Positions 10,501 through 22,659 are shown, counted from the first letter of the stretch. The stretch is 64,000 nt of DNA from Fistularia commersonii (GCA_037954325.1 JBBMNZ010000013.1:2533001-2597000); one strand, 5' to 3'. The notes: a model not told the origin generated them from the sequence alone. Numbers and translations are program-made.

Positions 10501-13500
10501 AAAACATACTATTTCGCATCTCTCAACCATCCCGAGGCGAAACGATGCGCTACCTCTGTCCGTCACTGTCCTTCCTGACCGACTCCAGGTCGTTCATGCT
10601 CTCCCACTCGTTGAGACAGAAGCGATCGGACTCCAGGTGTCGGTGGTAGTGCTGAGCCCACTCCAGGCTGAAGCCCGGGATCACCGCCGCTTTCACCGCC
10701 CGCTCGCAGCAGCCATGCAGCACCTGCAGCACCGACCTTGCGGGCAGAAGAAAGAAAGAAACCTTTACTGTCACATTCAGTTATGTATAGAGAACAACAT
10801 CGGCGAGATTTGACCGACGCATTTAACCCGTCATGGATGAACCACGAACAGAAGGACTTTGGGGTTCAGTGTCTTGCTCAACAACACGACTGGCGAGGAG
10901 GAGCGCGGGAAACTAACCGGGGAAGAACGACTAAACTAACCCCTGGAACCAGGCTGGAACATGGACGAGAAGACAATGTCACTCTGAGAAGCCCGATACC
11001 AGGTAGTGGGAATAACGCTCAATTTTTCTCACCCGTTTTTAAGATTTTTAGAGCTGATTTCGCATCTGTCACAACACCTGTTTATTTTTCTTTATCTAAA
11101 AAAAATGTCTTAATGTAAACATATGCAAATTTGTGGGTTTGATGATTAAATGATTCCATAATTTGGGTTAAAAACATTTACTCGTACCTGCTGGATTTGA
11201 GAAAGTTGAATTAACACATTTAAAAGGCAACCACTTGTGATTTATATGGAGTTCACATTGTGAAATTGCTGAAAAAATAGGGTTTTTGTAAGACAATGAT
11301 GCCAATGTGACATTTTCCCTTCAACCTTTGGATATCAGATAAGTTCCATGTTATCCTGTCATAAATATGTTTACGTGTTACACAAAATGATTGATTTTGA
11401 TTAGTAATAGAAAAAAAGGGCTTTAGTGACGCCATGGCAACCTTGACTCCTGCCCTCTAATTTTCTGTTCGTCCTTTAACCCAAGTTGACATTGGTGTTA
11501 TTGTTTTATTATTCAATTTCTAAGGGGTGGTCAGGACATACTACATTACATTACATTACATTTGGCAGACGCTTTTATCCAAAGCGACTTACAATAGAGG
11601 ACATAAGGACTGCAAATAACACTTGCAAATACAAAATACACATATTGCATTTACAAGAACAGGACTAGCGAATGGGCAGATGAAAATTCCAATCCACAAA
11701 CTTATGATGAATATGATTGGCCTCCACTAATCCCATGGAAGAGGACGCAGCACTGGGAACAACATAAAGGATATTCAATATATTTTGCGTCACGGCATAA
11801 CAAGCATTTGAACTCACCACATGGTCTGCAAGGAAACAGGCTTGAAAATTCTTGTCTCTTCAGCTGAAGTCACGCTAAACCCACTGCGGGGGAAAAAAGA
11901 AGAACATGACATGAACGTCAGTATCATATCCGAGAAATTAAGGCAAACAGAGAAAGGCGAGATCATGTGGGAGGGACGTGTTAATAAGAATTACGAGGCT
12001 GTGTCAAATGATTTGATGAGCGGTGTAAAGCAAGAGGCGAGAAGGAAACCACGGTTTGATCTGGCCTTGTTAGAGTGAACCGGCTGGTGTGACTTGGCCC
12101 ACAAGCCAGGCCTCTTCTAAGGTGACACTTTGTGTGTCTGCACGTTATTTCCAGGATGGCAATAGAAAGCTGAGCGCCGCGACAAAGACGATTGGAAACC
12201 AGCGAGTTCAAACCTGAACCCGATGACGGAGCTCTGATTACACTGATTTAATAAAACTGTAATAAGTAGGTGAAGGCAAAGACAATACATTGTTATATAC
12301 TGAATATTGTCACATCTTTAGATTTTTCAAAAAGTGCTTTATTATTTTACTTATCAGCTTCAGATTTTAGGTCATGGAAAATTACATGACAAAGCCATTA
12401 AAGACTATTTCCAAATAATACAATTTCCAAATGTTAACAAACAAAATTTTATTTTATTTTTTTTGTTTGTTAAAATCGACTCTACCTGCAAATTAGTAAT
12501 TATTAAAAAAGATTTCAAAAAATCAAAGATATTAACAAGAAAATGACATTGATATTAACAACAAAATCATCTGTAATTCAACTTGAATTACTTTAAAAAT
12601 AAGCCAGAAATGACTTGAATGTCTGAGAAATTATTTTGATTTCCCGAGTTTTAATGATTTTATTTGTAATGGTTCAAATGAGAAATGCTGAATCTTGCTG
12701 CATTGAGAGGCCCTGCGGGGGCATTTAAAATAAACAAAATAGTTAATTCTCACACATCCCGCAAAACACATTCATTTCATCTGTGCCGTTTATTTGACTA
12801 AAATGTTATCTTTCCAAAATAACCATATGGATAAACAAACAACCAGACAGGACAGATGTGATATCAAGCGTCCAGGTTATATAGTATCATCACCTGACTC
12901 AATATCAGTTACTACATTTCATAGTAAAAGTAAACCGTTGTCAAATGGGTTGTCAATATATACAGACAGGAAAATAAACAAAGTTTGAATTCCAATCCAA
13001 TCACACACACATGGTTAAGCCTTGTTTCTAAACACATGTTTCTCAGCTCATGTAAGGCCCAGAGTGAGTGATAGCAGCAGTTGTAATTCAGAAAGAATGA
13101 TTGTCCTCCTTAAATAGAAACGTTGCTCATTCAACATGATCTCGAGCCAAAATCTTGACATCAGTCTGCGCAGTCCAGGCACTGGCTTCTGCTTCGATAG
13201 TTTCTACCCTTTTGCTCAGATCTGCCTGACCAAGATTCTTACCCATCTCCGTCCACGTACACCTGTGTGTCGCTCCAGATTGGAAGAACCAGGCCAATTG
13301 TGCACTGATCACTGCAAAAGTAGGGAGGACAGAGAAACAAGACACAAAGGGAGGTTCAGACCGATAGTGACCTTGAAGTCTAATGTCTATCTGGTGTTAA
13401 TTGGCTTCCGATGGAGCTGATTGTCGCAGACAACTCAAAAATATCACATGTTGTAATATTCAAGAGTATTATGATCTAAAAAAAAAAAGTCAACTTCTCG

Positions 13501-16244
13501 CAGGATTTATGAAATAATACACCTCTCGTCTTGGTTACACAGACCTGTCTGAGTTGGGGAAATCCATGCCAAGCAGGATGTTCTCCTGTTTGTTGCAGAG
13601 GGTGGAGACGACGATCAGATATCTGACTCGGACCGGGCTGACAGACTCCAGTTGCACCGCCTGCACGATGCACAGAGAATATGTAAAGACTAAAAGGTTG
13701 AAGGCATGAGTGCAACAGGTCCGAGGCCCGGTTCATTTTGTGCAAAATATTTTTATCCTAATATCCTGTGAGGGAAATGTCATGATTACGTTTACAAAGT
13801 CAAAAAAAAAAAAAAAAAAAAAGATATGGTCCAAAGTCTTGAAATATGTATAGAACAGTTCACTGACGTTTGAATTAAGGCCAATCAAGAGGATTCTGTA
13901 GGAAAATGTAACAATCAATTTTGAAATGAATAAATATGAATATATATTAATGAATTGAAAAAAAAACCCAACATATACACATTAAGGAAGAATGGCTTAC
14001 TCAATTACAAAAGGAATTGTCTTTTTTGACCACAAAAGTTGTGTCACAATATAGATAATAAAAAGGTGGAATATTGGGAAAAATAATCAAAATTACAATA
14101 ATAAAAAAAAACAAACACAACAGGTCCCAAATGGCATTTCTTTTCTGTCCTCACCAGCTTGATGGTGTCCTCCGGTCTGAGCTGTTCAATCATTGCATGA
14201 ACGTGTCGGTGTCGCGTGTCTGAAGCTCGCACTCCATGTTTCAGGGGCGAAGAATCTTCATTTAGTCCTTCTCTCTCCCCCTCTTCCAGCAGAAGAACCG
14301 CACCTTTGACGAGGGCAAAGCTCTCCCTGAAGACAAAGAGACAAATATCATTTTTGGCTCAGGTGACAGTTGAATGCTATTCAAATAACGTGTTGCTGTG
14401 CCACTACCTTTTTTGAAGTCTGCCTTTTTTGTCAGTGCACTCATCCTTGAGAAAGAAAAAAGAAAAAAATGACACAAAGTTGTAATATACCGGACTTGTT
14501 TTGTGATTATGAGTAATTTCAACAGTTTAATCAATCATAATGACAATTATCATAAAAATATGCTTGTCTCTTAACCCCCGCAATATGACAATTGTTATGA
14601 TAAGGAGTTGAATAATGCATTTCCAGCATAGCGCTGCCGCACCGGAACAAGAGTGGTCGATAAGTTTCATGTAATAACGTGACAATTATTTCATACAAAT
14701 AAAGATGGTGACGTATATATGAAGGCATACTATAATTGTCAACTGTTGATTAATTTTGTAATCGGTTATACAACCGGTGTTACAAATCCTGTTATGAATC
14801 CTGAAAAATCCGCACTTATGAACTTATCAAAGAGAAACAAAAAGAGAAAATTAAAACGATAGCTTAAAGAGACAAAGCTAGGAGACTTCCTTTTTAGAAA
14901 ATGGAATGACTAGGTTTCATGATGTGGTTCTAAGAGTAAAAAATAAGCCAGTTATTCTGCCTCGGACTACAGTGTGATTTTAAAATGTATCTTTATAGCA
15001 ATTACCTAGTTATATCTTAGCATTAAATTGATATACTTCTTTCTTCTTCTGGGGCGGCAGCAATATGCTTCTGTGCATCATAAAGGAAGTGTTTAGGAAG
15101 TGCCAAACTTGTACATATATGGAATAAGATGAAGAAATTGCATCATGCTTGTGAAGAGAACACATTTTGGACCACCCTAGGACATTTTCAAAACCTGTGT
15201 TCAAATAAGATTTTGAAGCACAGTGGAGACAGAGCGCGTGACGCCCCTGCTTAAAGATCTTGAATATGAGCGTCTGTCAAAGTTTGGGTCTTTTCAATAT
15301 ATGTGCAATGTGGTGGAACACTGATAAGGCGCAGTGGAAGCCTGACAGTGAGGAGACAGACAGACACTGTGAAATATATGTGATGGGAAGGTGACATGGG
15401 TAAAGAAACTCGTCGCAAACTGAGCGAGAATAGAAACAATATGAGAGTGAGGGAAGGAAGGGACAACGGAAGTAGGAGTGGGGGAGAGTAAGAGAGATAG
15501 CAAAAGAGGTTTCATTAACAAGAGCCGGGGAGAAAAAAAACATTACCTGTTACGCAACTGACAAGTCCAGACAGATTCAAGGATGGAGTAAAAAAAAGAC
15601 ATGAAAGAGGTGAGGTGGGCAGGAGTCAGGAGAGGAATGATGAATATTTGAAGAAGAGGAAAAAAAGGAGAAAATACAGGTTAAGACAGTAGAATGATTA
15701 GATTATGTGGTAAAATATGCAAACATGAGACTTGGACCCATGATCAGGTCATTAATGGTTTACTTGAATGATGATACGAAAAAAAGTCGGGCTTTCGGTG
15801 TAAGTTTAAACAAGCTTTGTCAGAAGAGTTGCAAGCGTCAGAGGGGAGGAGATAGAGAAAAAAAGCTGATGGGGCAGTGAGCATTTAGACAGACGGGATG
15901 TGATCCAATCACTTTCTGACACTGCAGTGAATGAAAATGGCAGATAAGTCACTTTCCACAATCTGTATCTCTGACATTATTGCAAAGTAAACTAATCTCA
16001 CAAACTTGGCAAAGCCCAGGCAATAACGGGGAGGCAAACAGGAATTACAACCTCTTCATTCAAGGTATTGCACGTCCTGCACGAGCGGCCTGTGCGTCTT
16101 AGAATCGGTTGTAAGGCAAAAGCACACGTCTACGTATCTGAACATGCGCTGAAAGTGTAATCATGAATTATAAGGTAATGGAGCTGGAAAACTCACTGGC
16201 GCTGTGGAAATGGAGGGAGTCCTGTGGAGTCTCAGCAGGGCCAT
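7508..16244 (-). CDS. ssh3: Slingshot protein phosphatase 3 (cofilin phosphatase)
   Basis: Sixteen coding exons (minus strand, in order) give 615 residues: 16244-16197, 14445-14408, 14326-14155, 13660-13545, 13311-13243, 11883-11818, 10736-10554, 10452-10359, 10272-10144, 9985-9939, 9833-9687, 8724-8524, 8353-8134, 8063-7980, 7854-7759, 7645-7508. Phases match throughout. Slingshots dephosphorylate Ser3 of cofilin/ADF and so promote actin turnover. The Slingshot N domain spans about residues 25-235 (GRLQKRESFALVKGAV, LVLPIWSDTQVYVDGDGGFS, RIFKPVSLQTMW). A DEK-C-like segment follows at about 240-295, and the dual-specificity phosphatase domain at about 300-440, with the signature HCKMGVSRSAS and catalytic Cys380. 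LLGMDFP, FSVTSAEE, ESMNDLESV and LQTYNGIL resemble SSH3 more than SSH1/2. The tail holds 23 consecutive glutamates (about 470-492) and ends early, like the short SSH3 tail. The first exon (MALLRLHRTPS) and last exon are the least certain. The intron after exon 8 uses a GC donor. Confidence 0.9.
8180..8265 (-). repeat. ssh3: Purine-rich GAG/GAA microsatellite inside ssh3 coding sequence
   Basis: A CCT/CTT-type trinucleotide array on the plus strand reads as 23 glutamates in frame in ssh3 exon 13, followed by an acidic DEKD segment. The tract lies just past the phosphatase domain. Length polymorphism is likely. It keeps the reading frame and therefore looks tolerated. Confidence 0.85.
10806..10905 (-). 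repeat. Dispersed repeat fragment in ssh3 intron 6
   Basis: The words CGTCATGGATGAACCACGAACAGAAGG and GGGGTTCAGTGTCTTGCTCAACAACAC recur with small changes at 26228-26335 in grhpr intron 5, and the TTCCCAAGGACACTTC piece recurs near 19331. It is therefore a family member. I do not know its class, though the layout suggests a LINE or SINE fragment. Confidence 0.5.
11535..11610. repeat. Dispersed teleost repeat with ACATTACATT array
   Basis: A short (ACATT)n array followed by TTTGGCAGACGCTTTTATCCAAAGCGACTTACAATA. I recognise the latter as a motif found at thousands of sites in teleost genomes, but I cannot assign it to a named SINE family from sequence alone. It lies in ssh3 intron 5. Confidence 0.55.
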
Positions 16245-17475
16245 TGCACAGCGCAGCTGTTTACGGGGTGAGCCTGCTGGTGTGAGCAGGCTCAAACAGG
16301 CCCGGCAGGATCCTGCAAAAGTATGATGTGGGCGTTCCCAATGCAAATTTGTTTTTTTTGCCTGCATTAACACATGATGACAGAAAATTTTGATGTGATG
16401 TGTGGTTGCACATGAACTGATACTTACTTATATTTAACTCTGTATTCAAAAGTGTCTAGGTGAAGTAAAACTACAACTTCCTCATGCAAGAAGCCTTTAT
16501 AATACTTGAACAACTTGATGTTTTTTATTTGTACTTTTTAAATGTTCCGAGTCTTGTTTTCACCTGACTGCAAGTTAATATTGGCGTGTTTTTCAACTGT
16601 ATTTTCTTGCTCACTTTAGAATACCAACTTGCCCGACTTCTGGGAGGTCATTTATCGGCCATTTTTGACTTATTTCTGGTTAATGTCTGGATTATTTCCA
16701 GTTGTGTTGTTTTACTAACTTCGGAAGTTTAGGAAGTTCATTACATTTATTTACTAGGGGGGATTTTCAGTGACTTTGAAAAGAATCAACAAAAGTTAAT
16801 AAGCAAATAATAAAGCGATTTACTAATATGAAATTGATAATAATAATACAGTAACTAAACGAGCAACGGATTCACTGCGTCAGTAAATAAAGATATCATC
16901 AAACAAATAAATACCTATGAATTGAAAGTAATTTTATATCCCGATTTTGAAATTTATCATGATAACGTCGCAGCTCGACGGTACTTGATATTAGATTGCA
17001 TAGATCCAAATGAGAGTCAATGTTAAGCGCCAGTGAAGTAACTCAATACCTACTTAATGTGGCAGCAGAAATGTGACCAAACTCGGGATCCCCAACCAGG
17101 GTGAACACGAGGAATAACTATTTTAACTGTTAAAACTTTTCTCTAGTTTTATCGAGACGGACGAGCAGGAAAAAACACCGCGACTCGTCACTGCTTTTGA
17201 ATCCCCGCTCGGCTACTCCGGCTAGCCAAACACAGCTGGCGATAGCGTTAGCTCCCGCTCTGTCCACCGTTTATGAGTACCATTTTTTTTTAAAATAACT
17301 ATTAACAAACACATGCTTTAGTGTTAAACGTTTCTTGCCTTTAGCAGTTTGGGCTCCTCACGACAATGTCCTCCTTTTGGTGCCTTTTCCTTTACTCGAC
17401 TCAAGGCTTGTTCCTTACTATCCGCCCTCCGCTTCCGTCGGAGGAGTGCGTGGGTGAGGGCGGGGGAGGAAAGTC
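16245..17475 (-). other. ssh3: Upstream region of ssh3, probable leader exon zone
   Basis: No further coding exon is supported. The first coding exon is preceded on the minus strand by CTTTTGCAG at about 16323-16315, a plausible acceptor, so the start codon probably sits in the second exon. A non-coding first exon would then lie farther upstream, perhaps near 17300-17460 where GC content rises. This is inference. Confidence 0.35.
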
Positions 17476-17605
17476 GACGATGACGCCATGCGTCAATCCG
17501 ATTGTGAAGCGTATTCAATTAGACGATGACGTCATGCGTCAATCCGAATGGGAAGAGTATTCAATTAGATGATGACGTCATGCGTCAACACGATTGTGAA
17601 GATGG
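17476..17605 (-). promoter_or_regulatory. 46-bp tandem array with CRE-like palindromes
   Basis: Two full units (17476-17521, 17522-17567) and a partial third (17568-17605) repeat GATGACGYCATGCGTCAA and TATTCAATTA. Units 2 and 3 carry the perfect CRE palindrome TGACGTCA directly followed by TGCGTCA, an AP-1/CRE-half-like site; unit 1 has TGACGCCA. The array lies about 1.25 kb upstream of the ssh3 start codon in a CpG-richer stretch, so ATF/CREB-type control of ssh3 is a reasonable but untested guess. Confidence 0.6.
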
Positions 17606-18315
17606 TCTGTTTGTTCAATTTTAATCCAGGACTGTAAAATTCATTTTCACCAACATCAGCGTAATTTATGCCCTCAAATAGCCACGTGTAATGGTAACGA
17701 GTCTCGAATGTGGAAGTTTATGCTGATACTTGTTTTCTGTGTGATTTTGGGGTTCCTGGGAATTTGTGGGATGCAACGAATGCTGTTGGTTTTTTTCACC
17801 TGGAATTGAGCGTGAACAGCTATTGTTCATTAAACAGACGTTTTACCCTCACCCGGGTATTTCCTTGACTAAAACACTACAGAATAATGTGACTAAATCC
17901 ATCTCAACTCCATATTGACAAGTAGATTGGAGAGAAAGACGTCCAATCCTAACTGACAAATCCTTGTATGTAACACCTTATGGATATGGTTGTATTTGTT
18001 TCTCAATTAGTCAATAACACTGGACCATGCATTGAATATAACCTGCATAATGTGAGTTATTGGGGCCCATTCATTAATTATGCCGGCGTGTGATCCTTTA
18101 AGCGTGTTTGTGAAGGTTCCCAGTCCTGTTAAAAGTTTGGCCTATAATGACTAGAAACCATCCAGTTGCTGATACAAGCATCAACAGACTCCCTCACCCC
18201 AAGTGTGTGAAGGAGAGATTTCGCAGCTCATTCCTGCCAGCTGCTGTTTGACTATTCATTCATTCATTCATTCATTCATCTACTCAAGTGTCCATTCAGT
18301 CAGACACCATATGTC

Positions 18316-18350
18316 AGGGGTGTCAAACTCATTTTCTCCAAGGGCCATGC
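18316..18350. repeat. hAT terminal fragment
   Basis: CAGGGGTGTCAAACTCATTTTCTCCAAGGGCCATG matches the ends of the hAT copies at 50238 and 53040 (GTGTGACAAACTC, AAAATGAGTTTGACACATCTG). Only one end is present before AT-rich sequence begins. A further match to the same family's interior (GCCCTCAAATAGCCACGTGTAATGGTAAC) lies near 17670. Confidence 0.55.
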
Positions 18351-18354
18351 ATTG

Positions 18355-18565
18355 TTACTATTATTATTATTGTTTTTTTAATTTTAATTAGCATTATAAT
18401 TATTGTTGCATTATTATTTTAGCATTTTTAGAATTATTATTACAATAATTATTAATTATCATTGTTATCATTATTAGCATAATTGTAATTAGCATTGTTA
18501 GCATTATTTTTAAATGTCATTATTATGAGCATTATTTTTAATTGTCATTATTATTATAATAATTA
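18355..18565. repeat. ATT/ATTAGC-type low-complexity region
   Basis: Degenerate runs of TTATTATTA, CATTATTATT and ATTAGCATT over about 210 bases, with no reading-frame structure. Confidence 0.85.
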
Positions 18566-18599
18566 ATGTCGGTGTTGTTTGTGGAGGTTCTCAGTCATA

Positions 18600-18735
18600 C
18601 AAGCCATGGTGAATTCTTGTCGAAATCTTCTTGTCTTGGCAGCTGATGAAGCCTCTGGGATGAAAGCTGAAATGTATTCAAGTGAAGAAATTCAAGTCCA
18701 GTTGCCAAGACAAGAAGATCTTGACGTGAATTTAT
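18600..18735. mobile_element. Foldback repeat (17-bp perfect inverted arms)
   Basis: ATCTTCTTGTCTTGGCA (18625-18641) is perfectly inverted at 18703-18719, with a 61-base loop holding GCTGATGAAGCCTCTGGGATGAAAGC and AAGTCCAGTTGCC. The loop motifs resemble a common teleost repeat with AAGTCCAGTTGCC and GATGAAGC words. The class is unknown. Confidence 0.6.
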
Positions 18736-19588
18736 TGTTGTTGTTATTTTTTGTCATTCTTGTTATATTTTTAATAGACCGCAAAGGTGACCTTGTAGGC
18801 CTGAAGGGGCCTCCTGGTACGAGCCATTAATACAAATCGATTAATAACATATCCAGTAAAAAATCTCTCTTTTCATTATTACTCATATTTTTTTCTACCC
18901 TAATTTCCAGGTCATTTTTCCTTTTAAATGATTTCTCATCCAACTCGAGTGATGCACTATACAACTGGTGAAATAAAGTGATGGCGTTATCACAAATCTT
19001 GGTCTTTATTCATGGATTGCTTTCACACCCTGCGGTTTCAAAGTGCTTTACACTAGATAGCATTCAATTATTCAAACACACACACACTGAAAATACGGTT
19101 TACATTTCATTGCCCTGTTTACATTTCTCTGAACTTTACATCTGGCTGAAATAGCAGCCTTATTATTTATTGATTGTTACCAATTTGGCTTCACTGTGGA
19201 CAGCATAATAAGAACGTTTGTGGTGTGTGTTTGTGCAGGGAAACATATTTCCAACATAAACTCTGTGAATCTTAAATCTTGAATCTTAAATCTGCACCAA
19301 ATAATAAGTAGCAACTCGGAGTTCGATGCCTTTCCCAAGGACACTTCACTATGTGGGGGAATCGGTTCTGCAAGCCCTTGACGCAAAAAATAAGTGTTGA
19401 TGACGTTGTTGCTTCAACCAATCAGATTTTGAGTTGGCACCATCAAAGCCTTCTAGCAGGCGTCAGCAACGTCAGCGTATTCACACCCTCTGATTGGATA
19501 ATCAGAGAGTGGACAAGTGTTACTTACTAGCAAGCTGCGAACAGAAATATAGTTTTTTTTGTTTAATATCGTTTTTTTTCAACCCACA

Positions 19589-19846
19589 ATGGTTGCAGGA
19601 GGAAAAGAAACGGATTTAGTTACTAATATATTGTTAAAGCGATTTTCTTTTGAAGAAAAGCTGGACATAGTAAAGAAAGGTCGGGCAACTGCTAAGCTAA
19701 CGAACCTGTCACAACCAGGAAAAGAATTTGTCCCACATTTTCAAGCCACAAACTACGACCGGTGCCCCCTGGCTCACAGGCTGTACGACAGAATAATCCA
19801 TCTCTATTTGAGGAAAGAAAGGAGGATGGATTTTGTGTACAAATGA
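19589..19846 (+). pseudogene. N-terminal exon of an hAT/ZMYM-type transposase-like protein, frameshifted
   Basis: The reading starts at an ATG and contains FSFEEKLDIVKKGRATAKL, LSQPGKEFVPHFQATNYDR. This matches the start of TTF-type zinc finger, hAT-dimerisation proteins as I remember them, where NY-x-YPWLTG follows. Here WLTGCTTE appears one base out of frame at about 19768, so the reading shifts and ends at a stop at 19844. No zinc-finger, DDE or dimerisation parts follow within the window, so this is a fragment of a dead element. A GTGAGT donor-like site lies just past the stop. Confidence 0.55.
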
Positions 19847-20259
19847 TCAGAATTTTGGTGAGTAAAATGCTGCCATTTTCCTAAATAATACTGTAAGTTT
19901 ATAAGGTTATTATTTGTGCTTTTTATGTGTCGCAGCTGTTTGATGTAAAGGCATTTATTGTGGCTACTATCCGTTTTTCTGCAGGTACTGCTGATGCAAT
20001 GATGCCAGTGATGGGTAGAATCCGTCTCTCGTCGTTTTAAAACCGATACAACTTTGCATTATTCGCTTACTGTTTCGCACTTTTAAGAAACCTCTTGTTT
20101 AGGCTCATCTTTGCGACTGGACAAAATACAAGTCCAGTTTTATGTCAATGAATGAATGGGTTTCACTAACTCACATGTTGCAGGTTAAATCCGAAAGTTT
20201 TATTGACTGATAGATTTAAGATTCGAGATTTTTATTGTTGTATACATTGTAACAATTTA

Positions 20260-20549
20260 CAGGACTGTCTCAGAAAATTATAATATTGTGAAAAAGTATT
20301 TCTTTATCTTCTGTAATGCAATTAGAAAAATAAAAAATACTTTTTCATGATATTCTAATATTTTGAGATAGGATTTTTGAGTTTTCTTATGATGTAAGCC
20401 ATAATCAGCAATATTAAAATAATAAAAGGCTTGCAATATTTCAGTTGATTTGTAAAAAATCCAGAATGTAGGACATTTTTGTTTTTGTAATTGCATTACA
20501 GAAGATCAAGAACTTTATCACAATATTCTAATTTTCTGAGACAATCCTG
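20260..20549. mobile_element. TA-flanked MITE with long inverted repeats (Tc1/mariner-type)
   Basis: The termini are CAGGACTGTCTCAGAAAATTA and the inverse of TAATTTTCTGAGACAATCCTG, with about 60-65 bases of imperfect inverted repeat (shared interior ATCTTCTGTAATGCAATTA). The element is bounded by TA on both sides. Total size is 290 bp and there is no coding capacity. TA duplication and terminal structure fit Tc1/mariner. The CTGTCTCAGAAAATTA end is a family I recall as abundant in fish. Confidence 0.78.
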
Positions 20550-20734
20550 TAGTGATACAGACATTGCAAAGAAATCCTTACTTTGTACTCTCCCTTCATG
20601 CCAGACAAATAGCAATAGAGATGATAATTGACAGTAACACTAGACGGCTTACAGACAAAAAGAAAATAATCAGTAAGGGCAGTAAGTGAATAATTGCACA
20701 GTCATGATTTAAGAAAGTAATAGATGATAACTGG

Positions 20735-21040
20735 TGATAAACTTTATTGATCCCCATAGGCAAAATTCTTTTGTCACAATAGCGTAACAGTTATAATGTC
20801 AAAAAACAAAAAAGTAAAATAATTATAAAAAGAGAGAATAATAAATATAAGTATAAATAGAGACACAACTAAGAAAAAGAAACTTTTAGGAATCAAGAGG
20901 AATAAAGTGGCTCTTGTGCTGTGCTTGCAGTCAATGGGGTTTGTAGAACGAGGTAGATATGATAAGACAAACTTTATTGATCCCCATAGGGGAAATTCCT
21001 TTGTCACAGCAATGAAACAATTATGATGCCAAAAAAGGGA
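20735..21040 (-). repeat. Two LINE 3'-tail fragments
   Basis: ATAAACTTTATTGATCCCCATAGG-CAAATTCTTTTGTCAC near 20739 and ACAAACTTTATTGATCCCCATAGGGGAAATTCCTTTGTCAC near 20967 are two near-identical tails about 230 bases apart, both minus-oriented. They suggest repeated insertion or a local tandem duplication. Confidence 0.6.
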
Positions 21041-21384
21041 AAATAAATATGGATATAAATATGAATATAAATAGGAATAGAGAGGCAGAAGACAGAAGAT
21101 AGCAAGACAAAAATGTTTGCAAGTCTCCTTGTTCTTGCTTTTAGACTCCTTGTAGAGTCTATCTGATGGCAGAAACAAAAACAAGGATATCCATAAACGT
21201 GTCAGATAGAGTTAAAGTTGTACATCTTTCTTTCCAATCTGCTTATCAGTATAGAGTTAAATAAAAAGTTTGATGAAATCTAAACCTGTTCATACCGAAC
21301 ATCCCATCTTTAAAAGGATATGATGGGACTGGATGATGAGACGGGAGCCTTTTTCCCTCTTCATGCGAACTATGACTCAATCTC

Positions 21385-22335
21385 AGTGAACGCAATTAAA
21401 TTTGACATTATAATTTCTCAGAAGCAAGTCTGATATTCTTCATCAGACAATGAAGAATAATACAGTTATGTAGCCCCACTCCATAGACTTGCACACAGAC
21501 TAAAACCCTATTTTCAGCCGATTGATATCTGAAAAGTCATGATTTATCAGTCCAGATTTTTCCAGGACCCAGGACCCTCACAGGAGGTGAAGGTCTTGGG
21601 TTATCCAGATGATGGTATTCATTGTATAATCTTATCTAACTGCACTTGCTTAGTTTTTCCCACTCAACTAAAGGAGCTTCTCGGATGAAAGGGCAAATTT
21701 TCTCAAGAAATTAAACAGTTTCAGCTGCTACGGCAAGATGTGAAATGATTTTCAAGTTCTGTCAGAATTTGGATTTACTGGATGAGGAAAAAAGTTATGG
21801 TAAAGGGCACTGTTGAAAGTTTGTCTAGTGTAAAGACAACCCCCTTTTCTTCAGTGTCGTAGTGACGTGAATGCAGGGCGACCTATTTCTCCTGCAAATG
21901 AAGTGCTTGCAAGAAATGACACGTCGCACATCAGTTGTAAACTGCCATGCCAGCACTCTGGCCATGAACATTTTTCAGAGGAATAAATAAAGGTTTTTTT
22001 TTTTTTTTTTTTTTTAATCTTAATGTATCCTGTGTTAAAAGCCTCAATGTGGGAAAAAAAAAAAAAGCTCAACGCAATAAAAATACAAAGTGCTTTATTT
22101 GGTATAAACTGACTTTGGTATCATTCAAGAGAAACATAAACCTTTTTAATCTTGTGTTTTTTTGTGTGCAATCCCTTCAGACAAAATTCAATTGATCAAG
22201 CAAGTATGAGAATGTTTAATATTACATAACATATCAGTTAGCAGCTTTAATGATCATAAACAAATATGTTCAGACTCGGTTTCAGTCACGATTTAAGTTT
22301 TGATAAAAGTCTTAAAGGAGAGAAAAGGGAAGCCT
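21385..22335. pseudogene. Decayed duplicate of grhpr intron 2 and grhpr-zbtb5 3'-flank sequence
   Basis: 21385-21555 resembles 24634-24870 in grhpr intron 2 (shared CAGTGAAYGCARTTAA, GCAAGTCTGAT, CTATTTTCAGCC, GTGATTTATCA). 21585-22335 resembles about 29150-29745 between grhpr and zbtb5 (CCACTCAACTRAAGGAGCTTCTCGG, GTAAAGAC, GCAATAAAAA, TGCTTTATTTGG, CTTCAGAC, GGTTTCAGTCAYGATTTA). The order is the same as in the intact locus but the coding exons between are absent. The zbtb5 poly(A) signal (minus AATAAA at 29523-29528) is preserved at 22094-22099. I infer an old tandem duplication with loss of exons. Confidence 0.55.
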
Positions 22336-22659
22336 TGCATGGGAAAATTACTTACAGTTATTTAAATAAATAAAAAATGATAAAGTAAAATAAAAAAAAA
22401 AAAACATTTGAAAATGAATGAAAAAATTATTTTTCTTTCAGTCATATCGCTCACATTTGAATAAACATAGGAAAATGTATTTATACGGCCTCTTGGACGA
22501 ATGCAAACACATAACTTAACTTCAATGTGACTTTATTTTTTACACTCTCTGAAACGAATAGAATAGAAAAGTCATTATGCGTCCAAAACTAATAAAATAG
22601 AATAAAATATACATTTTTTTTACGATATCGACCTCTGACCCGCATGGCTCGGAAGTGAT

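Noticed and set aside
14408..14451. ssh3 starting at the internal ATG near 14443 (MSALTKKADF)
   Set aside because: This frame does not join the next exon. The alternative frame DECTDKKGRLQKR continues perfectly into ESFALVKGAV and is in phase with the MALLRLHRTPS exon.
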